Positions 33,501 through 42,500 of a stretch of DNA of 60,000 bases are shown piece after piece. The notes beneath the pieces were generated by a model that worked only from the letters and a program-made list of their open reading frames with translations, did not search any database and had not been told where the DNA came from. Source of the DNA: Bolinopsis microptera (lineage: Eukaryota > Ctenophora > Tentaculata > Lobata > Bolinopsidae); the NCBI RefSeq assembly GCF_026151205.1, contig NC_087074.1, positions 1,304,001 through 1,364,000 on the forward strand, read 5' to 3'. The position numbers were made by a program, and so were the translations under genes. Numbering within the stretch: position 1 is the stretch's first letter; every line of letters begins with the position of its first letter.

Positions 33501-36500
33501 CAGTTAACCGATGATATTAATATGAGATATATGCTAATTCTTAAAAGTAAATTCATTGCCATTGTCACTGCAACATCGACGAAAAGTTCGACACGACACA
33601 CGGAGGCTCAATTGAAAATCACATATTTTCAGAAAATCACATATTTCATTACAAATATCATTTGCTACTAAATCATCAGAACATGAACTCTGGAGGGTAT
33701 AAGAAGTGACGAACTGTCAGTAAAATTATCCACACTGCGGTATTCTCACTGCGGTATTCTTATAAACGGGTTCTCAAGAGCATTAACAAATACGACAAGA
33801 ATTAATCTATTAAAATTTACAATTTAACCTATTAAAATTTACAATTTAACCACAATCAAGGAAATCAGACGTGCAATAATTGGATTATACTGAGGAGCTT
33901 TGAAGAGTGGAGGATATCTGATAATATTGGTTTTAAATCGGGCGGTAATATAGTAAGATGGTAGATAAACTGCATTAAAGCTGCTTTCCGGCATTACAAC
34001 AAAGTCTTGAAGCAAGACCAAATCGTATTACTCAATAAGAACTCACCTAAAATATTGAGAACATTTAATTTTAAAGACCAATGTGTGAAATATAGCACGC
34101 GCTTGCGCATTGCGTGTGCTATCTTAAACAATAATCTCAAGATGTGTGTGTGTTTGTGTGTGTCTGTCTGTCTGTGTGTGTTTGGGAATCAACGGTTAAT
34201 CAACGGTTAAATAACGGTTAGAGCTTAGGACTGGTTTTTTCGGTATAGTTTCAACTGCGTACTGAAGTCCCGGCCTTGGGCACGGGTTAAACTAGTACTC
34301 AATATCCTGGTGATAATGGTTACAACTTTACAAGTCATTAAACACAATGTGTTGCAACACAATGTATTGCAACATTATATAATTGTAAAGTCATACTATT
34401 GAACACTATGTGACTACAATGTATGCCTCAATTATGCTAATACCCAACATCCTACCCATCAGAATACTACATATCCACACAAGGGCCTTAGCCTGCCCGT
34501 TCTATGTAGATTATAGAAGTATAGACATACAGCACGGAGGATCGAGTAGCTGTATATTTTATACATCCCGAGTCCAGGTGCGAGGAGGAGGTATATATCC
34601 ACGTTCGGGAGCTTTCCCATCCCAAAGTTATCTGATGGAATTAATGCAATGGAATCAATATTATTGGACCTAGTGAGTTCTCACGCTATCATGTCACGTG
34701 ATTATGTTTTGGTTGTCTCATAATAATTTTGAAGACGCTCGACCGTGCCAGTTACACGGTTAAACTTGTTAGAAAAATGAGAGAAATTATGCCTTACAAA
34801 ATGATGCCAAGCTACGATAGTAAAAAAGAACTGGATTGCGATGGCGATGACACCTGGGATGTGTGACAAGAAAGCAGCTGGAGAATGCGGATATGAGTGA
34901 CGAGGAAATGGTAATTGTCATTTGCCGTGTTTTTCTAGAAGGAAAAAAGCTTAGATTTGGTATAGTCAAACCTCTCCATATCGGGCTTCTCGGGGGAGAC
35001 GAAACCTGTCAAGCGTATCATTATTTCATGTACTCCATTACTAATTGGCCATTAGGGGCCAATTAGTAATGGAGGTACGGTATGGAGAGGTTTTACTGTT
35101 TTAATCTTAGCAATATTCATAATTTATAAAAGGTATTCTGTTTTCCAAAATATGTATGTAAATATATATGTAAGTATCATGATTTAAAAGCTGGAGATTC
35201 TAGTCGTCATAATATTGTCAAGTTTTCGTTTTACTTAGTGAATCAGGCTCCCTTTGGAACACTGATCTTAATTTAGAAAATTACAAACCTTGCTCGTTTG
35301 ATTGACTGAAAATTTATTTTCAAATAAAAAATGCAGATCAAAAATTAAATTTTGGGGGCATCACCATGATCGCTCAATTCGCCATGAAATTTTTAGAATC
35401 TTTGAATAAAAATGGCGGAACCTAATTCCAATTAATTCTTACTTAACAGTCGACCCTTCCCATCTCCAGTTTTAACACTTATCAACAGAAAAACGAACCT
35501 GATTCTACTTAGATCTACTGTCATATCAGAGAGTCTACTCTCCAAGTGCTCCATGGTTGATGTGGTAGATGTCATTTCTTCTGTATACTGTCCCTGAGCA
35601 AGTTAATATTAAAGTCATTATTGTGACGGTACATTAGAACCAGACAGAAACAAAGTGTTAAGGGCCTGAACGGAACCCCCGGTTTCAGTTCCTTGTTTAA
35701 CACTGCCGTACAGCAAGGACATCCACCGGGTTCTCCAAGGATGGGCACATAGCTCACTCCACACTATGCTCTGTCAAATGCTGCATATATACCAAGGATC
35801 TACAGGAAATATTTCCTTTTAAGTTTAGAGGGCGATCTGTGAACAGACAACTACCTCATTCCCAACTAAGGAACTAAAATTCCTATACTATCCCAACGAG
35901 CTACACCACATATAATGGGATGGGAACGTTTAAACCATGTGTAGCTAGTATAAAGCTCCATAGTATAAAGGTTTTGTTTCACTTTTAACACTTTTAGTAT
36001 GTTTAGATGAAAAGCTTTAATTGTGCAGTGTTACATCTAAATATTTACGCAATTTTTAAATTGACTTAATTCAACAGTCTTCTCTGCTACAATTCTTACT
36101 CTCGTTTATCATTACCACTTAGCAGGTCCCTCTACAGTCTACATATTTTCACCATTTTATTTGAGTTAAGAAATTATCTTAAACAATAATCTCAGAATGT
36201 GTGTTTGTGCGTTTATAATTTCCGAGCGGCTTAATCAAGAAAACGGTAAGAGTTACGGGGCTGGTTTTTTTGGTATAGTGCCGACAAAACTATGAGGAAG
36301 CCAAATGATATTATTTAGCGTTGGTACATTTATCATAATTAGATTATTCGGCAATTATGTGTTACTGACTTAGCGAGTAAATACTCCTATCCTTTTTAAC
36401 TGCGGCAGTGAAATAAAGATTGTCGCCAGCGCAGTAATCTTAGTTTCTGTTAATCAATAGAAAAGTTTAGTCAGCAACATAGCTGACCGCAGTGATTAAT

Positions 36501-39500
36501 TACATTCAGTATTGCAATACGTTGGCGTTGTAAACTGCTATTTTAATTTAATAAAAAATCAGAATAGTATAAAATGCATAATTTCAGGCCCTTATGATAC
36601 ATTTTTATCCTAGCGTTACACTTTTACGTTGTTCTTCATACATGACTGATTAACTCTTTGGGGCGTTATTTCACTACCGAAGAGTTAAAATACAGTGTTA
36701 AACAACAGTTGTTGTGTTAGGGTGTGTTACTAATTACTAGTTAATTTCACTGCAAATACCTGCTTATCCCGACACTCCGCCAGCTCCTGATCTCGTTCAG
36801 CCTTCTCAGCTTCCACATTCCGGGCTTTGTTACTGATAGTAATAGTGATAGTAGTAGTAGTAGTTTGTTATTGTTAGAGCACAGGAAAAACGGTTGGAAG
36901 TGCCAATTTGGTGATCACATTAAATTAAATGATACAATTTGAATTGCTTTGTATCCTAATAACAAAGTTTGCAGATTCAGTGATAGCCTTGCTGAAGATC
37001 TGGTATTGAGAGAGATTAAATAATAAATAAATACAAAACAAAGAGACCACAATAACATTACACTTACATTAGTTCACATCATTTGTAAACATCACATACC
37101 TGTCTTCTATTTCCCGGATCCTTTTAGTTAGACGCTGACGATCCATGTTCAAATCTTTAATACTGTTGTTGGCAGTTTTTATCTTCCGTTGCACTTCCAG
37201 TAACTGGTTAGTGGGATATGTAGTTTTTAGCAGTGGAATAGTCATGCACAACCACAAAATTCACATGGGCCAACAATATAGATATGAAGTAAAGGCCCCC
37301 CCTTACCTCGCGTTTCTTAGCATGAGCTAGCTGTCTGAGAGAAGCCTGATCAGACTCCAAAGACTGGTACATCCTCATGTCTTCACTCATCTCTGTCTCT
37401 AAAGCCTACATTATGGGAGGTACTGTTATTAGATGTTGTTTGATACGCAATGTTAATTCGGATAAAGTACAAATAAACGTGTTGTATATTTTGATGAGTT
37501 TCCAATGAGGCAAAGATATTCACTCTTTCTCAAACCAAAAGATATACACTTCACCTTAACATTCGCTTCAGCTTCGTTGAACTTTTCCTGTGCCTTAGCG
37601 ATTCCCTGTTCAACGTTAGGAAGGTGAGAGTTGAGCTTGTCAATAGATCGCTGTATTGGGATCTGTTCGTCTTCAATCTCCTTCACCTGGAAAATAGCAT
37701 GTCCTGCTGTTTAACCTCTGTCTATCTCCTTCACCTGGGAAATAGCATATCCTACTGTTTAACCTCTGTCTGGGAAATAGCATATCCTGCTGTTTAACCT
37801 CTGTCTATTTTCAATCTCCTTCACCTGGAAAATAGCATGTCCTGCTGTTTAACCTCTGTCTATCTCCTTCACCTGGGAAATAGCATATCCTCCTGTTTAA
37901 CCTCTGTCTATTTTTAGAGGGGAAATAGCATGTCCTGCTGTTTAACCTGGGAAATAGCATGTCCTGCTGTTTAACCTCTGTCTATTTTTAGAGGCATGAC
38001 ACTATGACACACTGGGAAATAACATGTCCTGCTGTTTAACCTCTGTCTATTTTTAGAGGCATGACACTATGACACACTGGGAAATAGCATATCCTGCTGT
38101 TTAACCTCTGTCTATTTTTAGAGGCATGACACTATGACACACTGGGAAATAACATATCCTACTGTTTAACCTCTGTCTAATCTCCTTCACCTGGGGAGTA
38201 GCATATCCTGCTGTTTAACCTCTGTCTATTTTTAGAGGCATGACACTATGAAACACTGGGAAATAGCATATCCTGCTGTTTAACCTCTGTCTATTTTTAG
38301 AGGCATGACACTATGACAGGAAATAGCATGTCCTGCTGTTTAACCTCTTCAATCTCCTTCGCCTGGGAAATAGCATGTCCTGCTGTTTAACCTCTGTCTA
38401 ATCTCCTTCACCTGGGGAGTAGCATATCCTGCTGTTTAACCTCTGTCTATTTTTAGAGGCATGACACTATGACACACTGGGAAATAACATGTCCTGCTGT
38501 TTAACCTATGTCTATTTTTAGAGGCATGACACTATGACACACTGGGAAATAACATGTCCTGCTGTTTAACCTCTGTCTATTTTTAGAGGCATGACACTAT
38601 GACACACTGGGAAATAACATGTCCTGCTGTTTAACCTCTGTCTATTTTTAGAGGCATGACACTATGACACACTGGGAAATAGCATATCCTGCTGTTTAAC
38701 CTCTGTCTATTTTTAGAGGCATGACACTATGACACACTGGGAAATAACATATCCTACTGTTTAACCTCTGTCTAATCTCCTTCACCTGGGGAGTAGCATA
38801 TCCTGCTGTTTAACCTCTGTCTATTTTTAGAGGCATGACACTATGAAACACTGGGAAATAGCATATCCTGCTGTTTAACCTCTGTCTATTTTTAGAGGCA
38901 TGACACTATGACAGGAAATGGCATGTCCTGCTGTTTAACCTCTTCAATCTCCTTCACCTGGGAAATAGCATGTCCTGCTGTTTAACCTCTGTCTATTTTT
39001 AGAGGCATGACACTATGAAACACTGGGAAATAGCATATCCTACTGTTTAACCTCTGTCTAATCTCCTTCACCTGGGGAGTAGCATATCCTGCTGTTTAAC
39101 CTCTGTCTATTTTTAGAGGCATGACACTATGAAACACTGGGAAATAGCATATCCTGCTGTTTAACCTCTGTCTATTTTTAGAGGCATGACACTATGACAG
39201 GAAATAGCATGTCCTGCTGTTTAACCTCTTCAATCTCCTTCACCTGGGAAATAGCATGTCCTGCTGTTTAACCTCTGTCTATTTTTAGAGGCATGACACT
39301 ATGACAGAAATAGCATGTCCTGCTGTTTAACCTGGGAAATAGCATATCCTGCTGTTTAACCTCTGTCTATTTTTAGAGGCATGACACTATGACAGGAAAT
39401 AGCATTTCCTGCTGTTTAACCTCTTCAATCTCCTTCACCTGGGAAATAGCATGTCCTGCTGTTTAACCTCTGTCTATTTTTAGAAGCATGACACTATGAC

Positions 39501-42500
39501 AGGAATGTTATTGGAATATTATCCTAATGACTTACTACATAGACTATAGAGAAGCGGTACTTTTCACAGAATAGCCTCTTAAATCTTAGATTCAAAAGTA
39601 ATCAAAGCCATCTACTTAGGACGTCCGCCAAAATCGCATATTTTCAGGCCACCCCCTCCCCCTGTACTGTCCGGGTTTGTCCAAATGTTTCCCGATCCAT
39701 GACTCAAAGTGCCGAAGGCACAAAAGAGTCAAGGACAAGGGTTAGCGAACGAAGTTTTTTTTGTATATGGTAGCTTTGCGACCGTCCTGCGACCGTGCGA
39801 GCGAGCGTACGTGCCCTATTAGAGTTTGTCAATCCCCAAAGTTATTTTGCGCAATATTCTGAAATCTGAATTAAATTGGTATTGGCGCGCGACGCTGAAC
39901 CGATCAAGTAAATAAATCGTTAATTTCACCATGTACGTATCCAACTAGTTAGTCACTAATTGATAGGATATTATTTCGAATTAGTATTTTAGTATTACCA
40001 TTTTGCACTCCGTGTCATATCAGGTTGCATAAACAATAAACATATTGTTAGTGTTAGTGTTACATAGAAATGCATACGATTTTCAAATGTAATATGGAAT
40101 TAACTGGGCGGCGCTTGGCCTATCACTCTGCCATATCTGCATGCTTATAAAGTATAAACAGTAAAGCCTAGGGTCCCCAGGTTGTATGGAATATGATAAA
40201 ATACGCCATCACGGATCGGGAAATTGAGCTGCCATCCACAAAAGAAAAGCGGCCGCATTTCTTGTTAATACTTTCAACACTACTATATAACAAATAATTT
40301 GAGATCATGAATACGATGTTGTAACATTGAAACGTTGAGTAAATTCCTTTCCTGATAACAGCATTTTTCCTTGTCGCATCAAACGGGATCAATACAATTT
40401 TACACAAGAATACACTAATTTTGAAGATTAGACATAAATTTCCGCACTTCCATCAAAATCAAATTTTCGGCAATCACGAAGACATAAAAACTTAAGATGT
40501 TATTACAATCTTTCTGTATCAAATACGGAAAGATAGTGAGCATTTTACACGTTCAATTACGCCGAAGTTCAGTAACATACACACCGCAACTACATAATAT
40601 TATATGAACTGCGGTCATTGTATAATATTATAAGATATCTTTGTTCTTTGAACTTTACACTAAACCCTGCTGTTATCTGTTGTATGCGGTGTTTCTTTGT
40701 TTTTTACTAAATTATATCAATCATTAATCTTCCATGAGGTTCAAGTACCAGTAGCTGATGAAATTTATTTTACAATTTCTTACACTATCCGACGTCTGCA
40801 AATAAGTGTTTTAATGTCGTTTTTATATCATTGTAGATTTAAAGTTAAGACAATTTACTTCGTTTGTCTGACTTTAGCAGCGTTTTTATGTTTTAAAACT
40901 GTGATAACTGTTTTTTCTGCCACAAAAGTCAGCTACATTGAAGTAAGGGTAGCTCCAACAGTTGATAACAAGAGTTATACTCCAACGGAAGACATTGACT
41001 ATAACACAGATAAAACATTATTAACTGAAGATGAACTCAAAGACATCCCTATTACTTCTCCCACAAATGCCTCAGTAGTTGTAAACGAGGGAGACTTTCT
41101 GAGGGATTCTAACTCTTCAAATACTACAGCCCAATATAAAGATAGCTATTACATTGTGTTTGTCATCCCAACCCACCCCTCAAAGATAACTATTCGTCAA
41201 GCGATCAGAGAAACATGGGCGAATATTACTGCTTGGTCTTTGTTAGCAAATGAAGAGTGGGAGGATAAGAAGAAAATAAGATTGATGTTTGTTTTTGGTG
41301 CGCTGGACTCTAGTTCTAATTCTACCGAGTTTCAAGAAGAGCTATCTCAAAATAATGATATGTTTGTAGTCAGCAATATTAAAGAAAGTTACCAAACACT
41401 TCGCTACAAAGTAGTGTGGGGTATGGGATACTCTTATCAGCACTTCAACTATAAATTTCTTGTTAAAACTGATGACGACATCATGGTAAACTTACCAGTT
41501 CTAGTTCGAGCTGTGTCACGTTTTACTCCAGGTCTCCGCTATGTGGGACTCTGTGGTCACCCGCCCCAAAGATGGAGATATTGTTCAGGAGGGGGTTATG
41601 TATTGTCACGTGACCTTGTTGGACATATACTAAACCTCCCTGAAACTGTTCACAATGTCACCATCAAGCCGGAGGATGTTTTCACTGGTTGGCTTGTCTG
41701 GAATGTTAACAATTTGAATAATGTTTACAATACTACTGAGTTTGCAGTTAAACCTCATTATAGGTATAGGGCGCTGTCTATGGCGCGGTACAAGTGTGGG
41801 CCTTTGAACAAGTGGTTTTATCATGGTTACAAGGGGAAAAAGTACGATTATCGAGTTGAAGCATTTCGTGAATTTTTCATGAACAATTCTACTATCGAGT
41901 GTGGAAATAAAGATACGACATTATGATATCAATGGTTGTTCTTATTGATTGGATTGTTGATAAATGATACCCGTAGACTAGTATTGACTGATAGACATAT
42001 ATTACAATGCAACTGTTTAATCTTGATTAAAGTAATTAATGTAAACTCTTTGTTCCGCTTCCGCACAAAAATAGGTCAAATAATGACATGATTATCATGA
42101 TCAGCATTCAACTGGAATTGCAATTGGCGGTTCAGCTTTAATTTTATGTGAAATTGACGAAACTTTTAAAATTGCTAAGTGAGCAGTAATGTCAACCTTC
42201 AGTGAGAAAGAAAGGTTTTACGATATACGAAAACGAAATGGTCTTGGGCCTGTGGCTCGATTTTTTCAAATGTAAACTCTTGTCCAAATTTAAAATGTCA
42301 ATTCTTGATTTTATGAAGAAGCAGATTGGTTGAAATCGGTTTGAGATTCGACAATTTAGATTTTAGCTGCAAAGGTCAATGACAGTTGTGGAAGTAGTTG
42401 AAATTTGAAAACGAGTCTTCAAACACCCTGTAGACACTACTGTTTTGGTGGCAAGGCAGCAGCCGCTCCAATGCTACACGAAATGAGCATTCCACACTCG

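Larger units (their letters stand above)
31174..34962. other. SMC6 intron with element remnants
   Basis: No gene recognised. Contains a Helitron-like candidate (32120-32440), a LINE-like 3' tail (33058-33192), a 17-bp tandem duplication at 33805-33850 and one copy of a dispersed repeat (34120-34260). Confidence 0.5.
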
